From Rhodospirillaceae bacterium (GTDB lineage Bacteria > Pseudomonadota > Alphaproteobacteria > TMED109 > TMED131): a DNA stretch of 47,415 nt. This document shows, in pieces, positions 35,637-44,626 of the stretch. A program made the translations under genes and the position numbers. The stretch spans positions 1 through 47,415 of the forward strand of contig CACCMS010000003.1 of NCBI GenBank assembly GCA_902547175.1, given 5' to 3'. Within the stretch, counting starts at the first letter, position 1; each line of letters begins with the position of its first letter. The notes under the pieces are model-generated. The model did not search any database. It had not been told where the DNA came from and saw only the letters and a program-made list of their open reading frames with translations.

Positions 35637-36499
35637 TAGTTATTTTCCTGTTTTTTTATATACAATTCGCAACAACTTTTAGACATTTCTCTTACCCTTT
35701 TTATATATGTTGCTCTTTCTGAAACACTAAGCACCCCTCTAGCATCTAATAAATTAAAATAGTGGCTAGCTTTAATACATTTTTCATAGGCTGGAATTTC
35801 TAATTTTTTTTCAATTAAAAATTTTGCTTCTTTTTCACAACTTTCAAAATTTGATCTAATAAATTCTGTATCTGCAAAATCAAAGTTATAGTAGGATTGT
35901 TGAATTTCATTCTCTAAAAAAATATCTCCATAAGTATTACCACAATTATTCCAGACTATATCAAATATATTTTTTTTATCTTGAACTAACATGGCTATTC
36001 TTTCTAAGCCGTATGTAATTTCTCCGCTTACGGGATTACAATCAATACCTCCAATCTGCTGAAAATAAGTAAATTGAGTAACCTCCATACCATTGCACCA
36101 AACCTCCCAACCTAATCCCCATGCACCAAGTGTTGGACTTTCCCAATCATCTTCCACAAACCTAATATCATTATCTTTTAAATTTACCCCTAAACTTTCT
36201 AAACTTTTTAAATACAGCTTTTGTATGTTATTAGGCGATGGTTTTAATAAAACTTGAAATTGAAAATATTGTTGCATTCTATTGGGGTTCTCACCGTACC
36301 TACCATCAGTAGGTCTTCTACATTGTTGTGTATAAGCACAATTCCATTCTTTTTGTCCCAGACTTTTTAATAGTGTTGCTGGATGAAATGTTCCTGCTCC
36401 AACCTCTAAATCTATTGGCTGTACTAATATACAACCCTGAGCTTGCCAAAATTTTTGTAGGTGAAAAATAATATCTTCAAAAGTTAAAAAGTTTTTCAT
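35636..36499 (-). CDS. glyQ: Glycyl-tRNA synthetase alpha subunit
   Basis: A 287-residue catalytic subunit of glycyl-tRNA synthetase. The class II features are clear: the [20 protein letters not shown] start, [10 protein letters not shown], the [12 protein letters not shown] motif 2 region, [13 protein letters not shown] and YGLERIAML motif 3. Length is typical. It overlaps the upstream zinc-ribbon gene by four bases and is coupled to glyS. Standard housekeeping gene, and the alpha2-beta2 form rather than the eukaryote-like single-chain form. Confidence 0.97.
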   Translation of the reverse strand: MKNFLTFEDIIFHLQKFWQAQGCILVQPIDLEVGAGTFHPATLLKSLGQKEWNCAYTQQCRRPTDGRYGENPNRMQQYFQFQVLLKPSPNNIQKLYLKSLESLGVNLKDNDIRFVEDDWESPTLGAWGLGWEVWCNGMEVTQFTYFQQIGGIDCNPVSGEITYGLERIAMLVQDKKNIFDIVWNNCGNTYGDIFLENEIQQSYYNFDFADTEFIRSNFESCEKEAKFLIEKKLEIPAYEKCIKASHYFNLLDARGVLSVSERATYIKRVREMSKSCCELYIKKQENN

Positions 36500-36720
36500 T
36501 TGTGAGATTCATTGGTGCAAATAGTACACCTTTTTTTTTCTGTTTTACTTACAAAGGTACCACATTCAACGCACTCAGTAAGATCTTCTTCATCATATTG
36601 ATCTTTTTGCTCATTAAGAACTCTGCTTTTAGATTTTCTTTCAAGAAATTTAAATAAATTCCAGATAATGATCAAAATAATTAATAAAAGCAAAAGTTTT
36701 GGAATGCTAAAACCTAACAT
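36496..36720 (-). CDS. Small membrane-anchored zinc-ribbon protein (PP0621-like)
   Basis: A 74-residue protein: one N-terminal membrane helix (about residues 6-27, rich in Leu/Ile), a charged linker, then a C-terminal CVEC...CTIC zinc-ribbon ([19 protein letters not shown]). This architecture matches the PP0621 family of short proteobacterial proteins. It overlaps glyQ by four bases and follows sppA by nine, so it is firmly inside the operon. Function unknown; a membrane-tethered metal-binding or assembly role is possible. Confidence 0.8.
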   Translation of the reverse strand: MLGFSIPKLLLLLIILIIIWNLFKFLERKSKSRVLNEQKDQYDEEDLTECVECGTFVSKTEKKRCTICTNESHK

Positions 36721-36729
36721 AATTTAATA

Positions 36730-37554
36730 CTACAGGCCGTATTTAGACCATATAATTCTTTCCTCAATATTTTTTATTAAACTTTCAATTAAATAATCAA
36801 CATTTAAAGTACTACTATTTGACAGAAATTTTTGTTTAAACCATGAAGTTTTTTTTGAAAAATCTTTAAATTTAATATCATCACCAAAAATATTTTTCAT
36901 TACATTATAATAATCGCCTATACCATCTATTAATCCTAACTCTTTAGCTTTAGCCCCACTCCAAACTCCGGCATTAAATAATATTTCATCTTTTGCATTA
37001 AGCCTTTTACCTCTTCTTTTTTTTACCCAGCCTATAAATTGAGCATGTAAATCTTTTTGTATTGTTAATATCTGTTTAACATCTTCTTTTTTCTCTGGAA
37101 GAAAGGGATCTAGAAGTCCTTTGTTTTTTCCTTGAGAATAGACTCTTCTTTCAATGCCAATTTTTTTGATTGCTTCAACTGCTCCAAAACCTGAAGTAAT
37201 TACTCCTATACTACCGATAATAGAACTTTCCATAGCATAAATCTTATCAGCTGCGCAACTTAACCAGTATCCTCCTGACGCCGCTAAATCCTCTATAAAA
37301 CAATAGACGGGTATTTCTTTTTCCTTAGCTAAATCTCTAATCCTGTTGGCAATTAGCGCAGACTGAACAGGTGAACCACCTGGAGAGTTCACGAGCAAGA
37401 CTATAGCTTTTATATTTTTAAACGAAAAAGCTTTAGTTATCGAATCAGATAAATCATTTAAATTCAAACCTCCTCTGCTACCTAGTCTGCTCTCCGTAGA
37501 TATGATGCCTGCTAATTTAATTATCCCTATTATTGACTTCTTTGTAATGAACAC
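36730..37554 (-). CDS. sppA: S49-family signal peptide peptidase (SppA-like)
   Basis: A 274-residue serine protease of family S49, the short (single-domain) form that assembles as an octameric ring and degrades signal peptides or membrane fragments. GIIKLAGIIS at the start, LVNSPGGSP, the catalytic serine in DLAASGGYWLSCAAD, and SSIIGSIGVITSGFG with the catalytic lysine region downstream are present. Start GTG preceded by GAGG nine bases upstream. There is no clear long N-terminal membrane helix; a weak hydrophobic stretch lies at residues 7-18. Confidence 0.88.
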   Translation of the reverse strand: MFITKKSIIGIIKLAGIISTESRLGSRGGLNLNDLSDSITKAFSFKNIKAIVLLVNSPGGSPVQSALIANRIRDLAKEKEIPVYCFIEDLAASGGYWLSCAADKIYAMESSIIGSIGVITSGFGAVEAIKKIGIERRVYSQGKNKGLLDPFLPEKKEDVKQILTIQKDLHAQFIGWVKKRRGKRLNAKDEILFNAGVWSGAKAKELGLIDGIGDYYNVMKNIFGDDIKFKDFSKKTSWFKQKFLSNSSTLNVDYLIESLIKNIEERIIWSKYGL

Positions 37555-37707
37555 TTTATAACCTCAGCTTAAAAAAATAATGAATTTATAATGATAACTC
37601 TTTAATTTCTTTTTTAAACTATTTTAGTGACAATTTAAATAAAAAATATATGTTATTTACTTTAAAGGTAATATTTCCGGTTTATTTACTAATCAGTAGG
37701 ATTAAAG

Positions 37708-38748
37708 TTGCAAAATTTACTATTTAAGAACAAAAAAAATTATAGCAAGAACAATAAGACTATAAGTAATGATTCAACTAATATCATGATGGATCTTATT
37801 GAAGATGATTTAAAACTAGTAAACAGCTTTATGATTTCACAAATTAAATCTGAAGTTCCTTTAATCCCACTTTTATCTAAATATTTAGTTAATTCTGGAG
37901 GAAAAAGGATTAGGGCAGCATTGACTATTTTGTTTTCTAAATTATTTGGTTACAAATACGGATCTAGGCATATTAGCTTATCTGCATGTATAGAATTAAT
38001 TCATATGGCTTCTCTATTACATGACGATGTTGTTGATGAAAGTTATTTAAGAAGAGGCAAGAAAACTGCAAATAAAATATGGGGAAACAAGGCAAGCGTG
38101 TTAGTAGGAGATTTTATTTTTACTAAAGCATTTCAAATTATGGTTGACGATGAAGATTTAAAAGTCTTACAAAACTTATCGAATGCATCAAAATCTTTGG
38201 CACAAGGTGAAGTTTTACAACTAAGCTTAAAAAATAACTTAGACATTGATGCTGAAAAATATTTTAAAGTAATTAAAGATAAAACAGCCAAGTTATTCTC
38301 CTCATCTGCTATGGTAGGAGGAATTATTTCTAAACGTCCAGAGAAAATCATTTCTAAACTGGATAAATTTGGTAATAATATAGGCATTGCATTTCAATTA
38401 TTAGATGATGCTCTTGATTATGAGTGCTCTGAAAACAATACTGGAAAAAATATAGGAGATGATTTTAAAGAAGGGAAGATAACTCTGCCAGTATTACTTG
38501 CATTAAAAAAAGCTAACTCCTCGGAAAAGACTTTTTGGAAAAGAGTAATAGAAGATTTAAATCAAGAAAAGGATGACTTTAAAAAAGCTCAATCTTTACT
38601 AACAAAGTACAACTGTATTAATGAAACTAAAATTATTGCTAGAGAATATGGTAGAAAGGCAGAAGAAATATTAAAAATATTTCCCCAAAACATTTACAAT
38701 GATGCCTTGGTAAATCTTACCAAGTTTGTTTTCACCAGATCTAACTAA
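37708..38748 (+). CDS. ispB: Polyprenyl (octaprenyl-type) diphosphate synthase
   Basis: A 346-residue trans-prenyltransferase that builds the side chain of ubiquinone. The two Asp-rich motifs are LLHDDVVDES and FQLLDDALDYE, with SGGKRIRAALTILF, GEVLQL and KTAKLFSSSAMVGG in between. The TTG start follows an AGG eight bases upstream; an internal Met-Met at residues 27-28 is a less likely alternative. The divergent sppA gene is 153 bases away, and the 3' end overlaps convergent modC by four bases. Exact chain length (C40-C50) not readable. Confidence 0.92.
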   Translation: MQNLLFKNKKNYSKNNKTISNDSTNIMMDLIEDDLKLVNSFMISQIKSEVPLIPLLSKYLVNSGGKRIRAALTILFSKLFGYKYGSRHISLSACIELIHMASLLHDDVVDESYLRRGKKTANKIWGNKASVLVGDFIFTKAFQIMVDDEDLKVLQNLSNASKSLAQGEVLQLSLKNNLDIDAEKYFKVIKDKTAKLFSSSAMVGGIISKRPEKIISKLDKFGNNIGIAFQLLDDALDYECSENNTGKNIGDDFKEGKITLPVLLALKKANSSEKTFWKRVIEDLNQEKDDFKKAQSLLTKYNCINETKIIAREYGRKAEEILKIFPQNIYNDALVNLTKFVFTRSN

Positions 38749-39830
38749 ACTAAATTAATATTAAAAACATCATTTATATTTAAAGCTTTAATTATAGCAT
38801 AACAGTACATACCTTTTTTTATTTTTAATTTGTTATATGATTTTTTTGTTAGAAGAGCCTTAATAATATTTTTTTCATAATTTAGTATTAAACATACTAA
38901 ACCTTTCTCAAAAACTACTTCTTCAATATTTGTTTTTAAATAATTTAAGGAACTTAATTTATCGGGTATTGTAGTAGAAATTATTATATCAGTTGCTTTT
39001 ATCTTTACTATTACATTTTGATCCAAATGTAGTGTATTAGAAAATACTGTCAGAATATCTTTCCCAAGTTTTATTTCAGTTAATCCCTCTTGTAAATTTG
39101 CTTTTATTACTTTTCCTTTGATATAGGAATCTCTAAAAATAAAATTTTCATTTTTATTATAAAAATTTATTGCTTTATCTCGATTTCCAGAATATATCAT
39201 CGTACCATTTTTAATAAAATGTACACAATTTGCTAATGTAAATGTCTCTGATATTGAATGTGAAACATAAATAGCTGGAATGCTTAATATTTCATTAATT
39301 TTAATAATATATTTAATTAACTCATCTTTTTTATCCTGATCTAATGATGCTAAGGGTTCATCCATAAGTAATAAATCTGGTTGACAAAGTAGCGCTCTTC
39401 CTATTGCTACTCTTTGTTTTTCCCCGCCAGATAAATTATATGGAAACCTATGTAAAAGATGGCTCAAGCTTAGTAAGTTTATAACTTTATTATAATAAAA
39501 ATTCTTTTTTTTTTTATAGTTCAATTTTAAACCATAAAGTAAATTATTTTTAACACTTAAATGAGGAAAAAGTCTAGCGTCTTGAAAAACATAACCAATG
39601 TTTCTTTTGTGAATAGGTAAGAAAATATTTTTATTTGTATCTTCTAAAGTATTATTATTAATTACAATTTTACTTTCTTTTGCTTTATTAATTCCAGCTA
39701 TACAATTAATTATGGATGTTTTACCAGCTCCAGAAGGGCCAAAAAAACAATTTATACCTTCTTCTAAATTTATATTAACATCAATTCTAAAGTTAGATAT
39801 TTTTGTTTTAATAGATACTATGTTCTTCAT
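38745..39830 (-). CDS. modC: Molybdate ABC transporter ATPase
   Basis: A 361-residue ATPase. Walker A is FGPSGAGKTS near residues 31-40, signature NLSGGEKQRVAIGRAL, Walker B LLLMDEPLASLD, and the switch His in VSHSISE. The C-terminal 130 residues contain a TOBE/MOBE-type metal-sensing domain (GKDILTVFSNTLHLDQNVIVKIKATDIII), which lets molybdate inhibit its own import. It overlaps modB by four bases. Its 3' end overlaps ispB. Confidence 0.93.
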   Translation of the reverse strand: MKNIVSIKTKISNFRIDVNINLEEGINCFFGPSGAGKTSIINCIAGINKAKESKIVINNNTLEDTNKNIFLPIHKRNIGYVFQDARLFPHLSVKNNLLYGLKLNYKKKKNFYYNKVINLLSLSHLLHRFPYNLSGGEKQRVAIGRALLCQPDLLLMDEPLASLDQDKKDELIKYIIKINEILSIPAIYVSHSISETFTLANCVHFIKNGTMIYSGNRDKAINFYNKNENFIFRDSYIKGKVIKANLQEGLTEIKLGKDILTVFSNTLHLDQNVIVKIKATDIIISTTIPDKLSSLNYLKTNIEEVVFEKGLVCLILNYEKNIIKALLTKKSYNKLKIKKGMYCYAIIKALNINDVFNINLV

Positions 39831-40525
39831 GTATTCTCTCTTTTATATCTAAGAATTCTGTCAAATATTGTTTCTGATAATATTAGGGCCGCTATAGAAA
39901 TAAATATAGATATTAAAGTTAATCTCATTGCCATTAACTCTCCATTAGGAACTTGTAAGAAATTATAAATTGCCGTTGACAAAGTTTGAGTTTCTCCAGG
40001 TATATTTGATACAAAAGTTACGGTAGCACCAAATTCTCCTAAAGCACGAGCAAAACATAAAGTAAAACCTGCTACTATTCCTGGTAACGCTAATGGTAAA
40101 GTTATACTTATAAAAACTATAAGCCTATTAGCACCCATAGTTTTTGCAGCTTCTTCATATTTAATGTCAATCATTTCTACTGATGCTTTTATTGCTCTAA
40201 TCATTAATGGAAAACCCATAATAGCACATGCTAGTGCTGCTCCAGTCCATTTAAATGCAAAAGTAAAGTTAAAGTATTTTAATAAAAACTTTCCTACAAA
40301 ACCATTTATTCCAAAAATAATTAGTAATATATATCCTGTCACAACCGGAGGCAAAACTAAGGGTAAATTTAGAAGACTGATAAAAAACTTTTTAAATAAA
40401 AATTCTTTTCTTGCAAAAAAATACCCTAAAAGAATTGCAAATGGTAAACTTACTAAAGATGCAATAAATGCAATCTTTAGAGACAAATAAATAGCAGTTA
40501 TTTCTTCTTGAGATAAATTTATCAT
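39827..40525 (-). CDS. modB: Molybdate ABC transporter permease
   Basis: A 232-residue inner-membrane permease with about five helices. ModB marks are LPLVLPPVVTGYILL, an EAA loop EAAKTMGANRLIVFISITLP, and the C-terminal RALGEFGATVTFVSNIPGET. It overlaps both modA and modC by four bases (ATGA), so all three are translationally coupled. Carries molybdate or tungstate. Confidence 0.95.
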   Translation of the reverse strand: MINLSQEEITAIYLSLKIAFIASLVSLPFAILLGYFFARKEFLFKKFFISLLNLPLVLPPVVTGYILLIIFGINGFVGKFLLKYFNFTFAFKWTGAALACAIMGFPLMIRAIKASVEMIDIKYEEAAKTMGANRLIVFISITLPLALPGIVAGFTLCFARALGEFGATVTFVSNIPGETQTLSTAIYNFLQVPNGELMAMRLTLISIFISIAALILSETIFDRILRYKRENT

Positions 40526-41304
40526 TTTAATATTTCAAAACCCCATTTTAAGGCTTTAGTCAAATTATTATTATCTAAGAAAAAATTATATGCCTCCATG
40601 GTCTCCTTTTTTTCGTTCAAAACAGCTATGGGGTATGTAATTTTTTTATGCTTTTTCCTATCTATATAATATACTATTTTTACCTTACTGTTTTCCACAA
40701 CGTCTGTTTTATAGACTATTCCAAACTCTAGTTCATTTCTAGCTACATAGTTTAATGCTGCTCTTACATTAGGGCTTTCAACATATTTTTTCTTTAAATT
40801 TTCCCAAATACCAACATTCTCTAAAAAATCTCTTGCATACATGCCAGCTGGAATAGAGTTAGTCATAGCTAAAGATATTTTTGTTTTACTTTTTAAAAAA
40901 GCATCCTCAAGTTCCTTGATATTTCTAAAGACATTTATATTACTTTCTTTGCTAGTGATTACTACTAATGAATTATACAAATAATTTTTTCTATATTTTT
41001 TTAGTATAATTTTTTTTCTTTCCAAATAGTCCATCCATTCCACATTAGCTGAGATAAAAAGATCAGGGTTTGCTCCATTTTTTACTTGCATTACTAATTG
41101 TGAGGTTCCCATAAATACTGGTTTTATATTAATATTACTATGTAAGACTTTATATGAATTTATTAATTCCCTAATTACTTCACTCAAACTTATTGGCGCA
41201 AATAATACAACAGTTTTGTTATGACTTTTACTTGATAATGAAAAAGTCATAATAAATAAAACTAAAGTTATAATAATTATTTTACATATTTTAAATTTTT
41301 GCAT
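40522..41304 (-). CDS. modA: Molybdate ABC transporter periplasmic binding protein
   Basis: A 260-residue binding protein with a signal peptide (hydrophobic residues 8-24). ModA features: FAPISLSEVIRELI, the oxyanion-binding GTSQLVMQVKNGANPDLFISAN, NSIPAGMYARDFLENVG, and VESPNVRAALNYVARNELEFGIVY. It delivers molybdate to ModBC, supplying the Mo-hydroxylase at 19583-22336. No clear ModE palindrome is visible to me in the 220 bases upstream. Confidence 0.94.
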   Translation of the reverse strand: MQKFKICKIIIITLVLFIMTFSLSSKSHNKTVVLFAPISLSEVIRELINSYKVLHSNINIKPVFMGTSQLVMQVKNGANPDLFISANVEWMDYLERKKIILKKYRKNYLYNSLVVITSKESNINVFRNIKELEDAFLKSKTKISLAMTNSIPAGMYARDFLENVGIWENLKKKYVESPNVRAALNYVARNELEFGIVYKTDVVENSKVKIVYYIDRKKHKKITYPIAVLNEKKETMEAYNFFLDNNNLTKALKWGFEILK

Positions 41305-41378
41305 AATAGATTAGAAAAAACTAGCATTGAACTTAAATTTCATTCATTATTCACTAGGATATATATAAAGGCTTAAAA

Positions 41379-41459
41379 TTGAAACTTTTTATTAGCATAT
41401 ACTTTTTCATAATATTAATAATTATTTGCATAGTAGCTTTAAGTGAGTTTAATTTTTAA
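41379..41459 (+). CDS. Possible 26-residue hydrophobic micropeptide
   Basis: TTG-initiated ORF beginning MKLFISIYFF if initiated, with a hydrophobic core through about residue 20 and a SEFNF end. An AAGG lies about nine bases upstream. It sits in the divergent modA-aceA gap. In DNA this AT-rich, hydrophobic frames arise by chance (Ile/Phe/Leu codons), so support is thin. Confidence 0.2.
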   Translation: MKLFISIYFFIILIIICIVALSEFNF

Positions 41460-41481
41460 TACGTAATTTTCAATACAATAG

Positions 41482-41526
41482 TTGACATTTATAAAATCTT
41501 CATTAAAACAGTAGTTCAATTTGAGG
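41482..41526 (+). promoter_or_regulatory. aceA promoter and ribosome-binding site
   Basis: A perfect -35 hexamer TTGACA (41482-41487), a 16-base spacer and a weaker -10 TAAAAC (41504-41509), followed by a GAGG ribosome-binding site at 41523-41526 and the ATG at 41532. By-eye match. Confidence 0.5.
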
Positions 41527-41531
41527 AATTT

Positions 41532-42842
41532 ATGTTAATAGATAAAAATTTAGTTAAAAAAAATAAGGAAGATGAATTCTGTGAAACCAAAAACTGGCAA
41601 AGCAATAGGTGGAAAAATGTTTCTAGAGATTACACTGTAGAAGATGTAAAAAAACTAAGTGGTTCACTAAGAATAGAACATACAATTGCAGATAAAGGTG
41701 CAAAAAAATTATGGAATTTGCTCAATTCCGAAGATTACATCAATACATTAGGAACTTACACGGGTAATATGGCTGTCCAGCAGGCAAAAGCAGGGTTAAA
41801 AGCAATCTATGTTTCAGGTTGGCAGGTAGCTGCTGATGCTAATTTATCAGGTAATATTTATCCTGATCAAAGTTTATACCCAGTTAATAGTGTTCCCGAA
41901 GTAGTTAACAGAATTAATAAAGGCTTTTTAAGAGCAGACCTTATACAAACAATGGAAAAATCGGATGGAATTAGTTCAGATGATATTGATTATTTTCTTC
42001 CTATTATTGCAGACGCAGAGGCAGGTTTTGGTGGACCACTAAATGTTTTTGAACTCATGAAAAGCATGATAGAAGCTGGAGCTTCTGGTGTACACTTTGA
42101 AGACCAATTATCATCTGAAAAAAAATGTGGTCACTTAGGTGGAAAAGTATTAGTTCCTACATCTAATTTTGAAAAAATACTCAACACAGCTAGATTAGCA
42201 AGTGATGTATTGAATGTTCCAACAGTTATTATGGCAAGAACAGATGCAAATGCTGCAAAACTAATAACCAGTGATATCGATGAACGTGATAAGCCATTTT
42301 TTACTGGAGAAAGAACCTCAGAAGGTTTTTTTAGAATAACAGGAGGGTTAGATTGTGCTATTGCAAGAGGTGTTGCTTATGCCAAGTATGCCGATCTAAT
42401 TTGGTGTGAAACAGATAAACCAGATATAGAAGAAGCTAAAAGATTTGCTGATGCAATCAAAAAAGTATATCCAGAAAAGATGCTAGCTTATAATTGTTCT
42501 CCTTCGTTTAATTGGAAAAAACACTTAGATGATTCGCAAATTGCTAACTTTCAAAAAGAATTAGGAGCTATGGACTATAAATTTCAATTTATAACCTTAG
42601 CCGGATTTCATAATCTAAACCTAACAACTTTTAATTTAGCAAAAAATTATGCTCTCACTGGAATGTCAGCCTATGCTAATCTTCAAGAAGAAGAATTTGC
42701 TAAAGAGTCAGAAGGGTATACTGCAATCAAACATCAAAGAGAAGTAGGCGTAAGCTATTTTGACAAAATATCTGAAATAATATCATCTGGAGAAAGCTCT
42801 ACAACAGCTATGCAAGATTCTACTGAAAGTGAACAGTTTTAA
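41532..42842 (+). CDS. aceA: Isocitrate lyase
   Basis: A 436-residue enzyme splitting isocitrate into succinate and glyoxylate, the entry step of the glyoxylate bypass for growth on acetate or fatty acids. KKCGHLGGK holds the catalytic Cys, with [22 protein letters not shown] (Mg site), [11 protein letters not shown] and [12 protein letters not shown] also present. Length matches the bacterial short form. Good GAGG ribosome-binding site. The 61-residue ORF follows one base after the stop. Malate synthase is not in the window. Presence of AceA with PpdK suggests use of two-carbon substrates. Confidence 0.97.
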   Translation: MLIDKNLVKKNKEDEFCETKNWQSNRWKNVSRDYTVEDVKKLSGSLRIEHTIADKGAKKLWNLLNSEDYINTLGTYTGNMAVQQAKAGLKAIYVSGWQVAADANLSGNIYPDQSLYPVNSVPEVVNRINKGFLRADLIQTMEKSDGISSDDIDYFLPIIADAEAGFGGPLNVFELMKSMIEAGASGVHFEDQLSSEKKCGHLGGKVLVPTSNFEKILNTARLASDVLNVPTVIMARTDANAAKLITSDIDERDKPFFTGERTSEGFFRITGGLDCAIARGVAYAKYADLIWCETDKPDIEEAKRFADAIKKVYPEKMLAYNCSPSFNWKKHLDDSQIANFQKELGAMDYKFQFITLAGFHNLNLTTFNLAKNYALTGMSAYANLQEEEFAKESEGYTAIKHQREVGVSYFDKISEIISSGESSTTAMQDSTESEQF

Positions 42843-42843
42843 A

Positions 42844-43029
42844 ATGACAGAAGAAAACAATAACAAAGGAATGCAACAAGCAAAAGGTGGTGTTTTAGCA
42901 CAATCAGATATAGAACTACTAAGAAAATCACTAGAGTTTTATATTAAAAATGCTGATGACCTCAGTTCTATGGAAGAATCTAAAGCAAGTTTGTTATTTC
43001 ATAGATTAGGAAGAATGGAAATAAAATAA
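42844..43029 (+). CDS. Small soluble protein linked to isocitrate lyase
   Basis: A 61-residue protein, MTEENNNKGMQQAKGGVLAQ start, with a predicted helix over DIELLRKSLEFYIKNADDL and a C-terminal SLLFHRLGRMEIK. I take the ATG at 42844; a GTG at 42829 inside aceA is in frame but gives an unlikely extension. It starts one base after the aceA stop with no ribosome-binding site, so translation should be coupled. I recognise no family. The sequence looks like a real small soluble protein (mixed charge, non-repetitive). Confidence 0.7.
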   Translation: MTEENNNKGMQQAKGGVLAQSDIELLRKSLEFYIKNADDLSSMEESKASLLFHRLGRMEIK

Positions 43030-43046
43030 GTTTTTAACTTTTGATT

Positions 43047-43118
43047 TGCTCTTGTAGAGATTTGAACTCTAACCACAAGTTTCGAAGACCTGTATGCTAT
43101 CCATTACACCACAAGAGC
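43047..43118 (-). tRNA. tRNA-Arg(UCG), CCA not encoded
   Basis: Minus-strand cloverleaf: acceptor GCTCTTG pairs with CAAGAGC, discriminator A, then AAT rather than CCA. Anticodon loop CTTCGAA gives TCG, reading CGA-family arginine codons. T-stem TAGAG/CTCTA and loop TTCAAAT are intact; the anticodon stem has one G-U pair. Unlike the other two tRNAs in the window the 3' CCA must be added enzymatically. Confidence 0.9.
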
Positions 43119-43250
43119 TAACTTATTTTATATTAAAATATTAGCTAACACTATCATTCATAATTTAATTTTAAAAAATATAGTTATTTAATTTACATCT
43201 TTTTTTATCTCTAAGTTTGTAAAATTTAATTTTTGATGTAAATTTATACT

Positions 43251-43979
43251 ATGAAAGAATTAATGCTTTCACTATTAACATTTCCTGGTCTGTTGATACT
43301 ATTATATTTCTTTGGATTAGTTTCTCAAGGATATAAAAAAAAACTTAAGATTTTTTCATCATGTTTATTTATAATGTTTGTTATAAGTCTACCTTTTTTT
43401 GGTAAAATTTTCAGTTATCCATTACTAGGACTTCCTAAATTTTTTATATCTAGTGATTTAGATAATGTAAAATCAGCTATAGTTTTAACTGGAGGTATAT
43501 ATAAAAATATAATTAATAAATGGCAACCAAGTAAAAATACTGAGGAAAGAATTTTATATGCAAAGAAGTTATTAAATAAAAAAAATATTCCTATAATAAT
43601 ATCTGGTGGCATAACTAAAAAAAATGCTCCCAGCGAAGCTGAAGTAACTAAGGATTTTTACAATTTAGTTAATACTGAAGTTGAGACTGAAAGTTTAAAT
43701 ACCTATCAAAGCGCACAAAATTTAAAAAACTATTGTAAAATTTTTAATAACAATTTGATAATTATTACAGATGCTTTTCATTCTTTAAGAAGCTATTTAT
43801 CTTTTAAAAGTCAAGGATGTAATACAGTACTTTATAATTATAATAGTTATTCTATTGTGCTGAAAGATTTTATGCCAAGCCTTTATGGCTTTTCACTTTT
43901 TAATAGAGCGGTTTATGAGTATGTAGCTATTATTTATTATTTAGTAACATTTAAAATTAATTTAGTGAGCCTGTTTTAA
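43251..43979 (+). CDS. DUF218 (YdcF/ElyC/SanA family) membrane protein
   Basis: A 242-residue protein with two N-terminal hydrophobic segments (about residues 3-23 and 33-52) and a DUF218 domain facing the periplasm. Domain marks are SAIVLTGGIY, RILYAKKLLNKKNIPIIISGG, the SEAEVTKDF segment, and ESLNTYQSAQNLK followed by LIIITDAFHSLRS. ElyC/SanA relatives affect cell-envelope and peptidoglycan or lipid carrier homeostasis. A TATACT hexamer lies directly against the ATG. Single gene, convergent with the secreted protein after 2 bases. Confidence 0.87.
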   Translation: MKELMLSLLTFPGLLILLYFFGLVSQGYKKKLKIFSSCLFIMFVISLPFFGKIFSYPLLGLPKFFISSDLDNVKSAIVLTGGIYKNIINKWQPSKNTEERILYAKKLLNKKNIPIIISGGITKKNAPSEAEVTKDFYNLVNTEVETESLNTYQSAQNLKNYCKIFNNNLIIITDAFHSLRSYLSFKSQGCNTVLYNYNSYSIVLKDFMPSLYGFSLFNRAVYEYVAIIYYLVTFKINLVSLF

Positions 43980-43981
43980 AA

Positions 43982-44524
43982 TTACTTATTTAAAGACATT
44001 GGATATTTTATATTTAGATCAATATTCAGGGGGCTACTCATATTAGAGTTTATTGTCTTAGCTATTGGCATATTAATTTCTCCAAAACCATTTACTCCAG
44101 CAAATACTCCAAAGCCCTGTATAACATTCAATTTTCCTGCACAATAGGCATCACCATTTATTCCTGCCGTAGTGTTGCAATTCCATTCAATTATTAAGAT
44201 ATCTTCGTCATTATTATTTTTTATGTAACAAAACCCCTTTAAATCTTCAATTACTGCAAAACCACAGCTAAAGCCTCTTCCTTTATATGACCTACCTATA
44301 AAATCACATTCTAAATTTGCTTTAACAAAATTTTCATCTTGTATACTTTCAGTTTGCCCATAAAAAGCACCACTAAGTATTTCATCTTCGCCTACACTTT
44401 TTGTATTAACTATATTACTTTCACTAAGTTTTACGTCAATTTTAACTTTGAGTAATTCATTTTCACTTTTCAGATGATTTGAAAAGACAAAAATTAAAAA
44501 GATAACTATTATTTTTAAATACAT
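43982..44524 (-). CDS. Secreted protein with a beta-barrel-like GxFAGVxGxG motif
   Basis: A 180-residue exported protein: signal peptide in residues 1-20 (ending near HLKSEN), mature part with six cysteines that could form disulfides (LECDF, FSCGF, GFCYI, WNCNT, AYCAG). The segment KLNVIQGFGVFAGVNGFGEI resembles the 'GGTGxFAGxxGxG' turn typical of small allene-oxide-cyclase-like or DUF3224 barrels. I do not recognise a definite family or function. It is monocistronic on the minus strand, 102 bases from the PuuD-type gene. Confidence 0.7.
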   Translation of the reverse strand: MYLKIIVIFLIFVFSNHLKSENELLKVKIDVKLSESNIVNTKSVGEDEILSGAFYGQTESIQDENFVKANLECDFIGRSYKGRGFSCGFAVIEDLKGFCYIKNNNDEDILIIEWNCNTTAGINGDAYCAGKLNVIQGFGVFAGVNGFGEINMPIAKTINSNMSSPLNIDLNIKYPMSLNK

Positions 44525-44626
44525 AATTATTATATATATATTAATAAAAAAAAATTAACATCTACAAAAACCTTTTAATTTATATTTAATAATATAAAGT
44601 ATAAATAAATTTAATAGGAGAAAAAA

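Noticed and set aside
41305..41531. ModE-box upstream of modA
   Set aside because: I could not find a convincing palindrome resembling the known ModE site.
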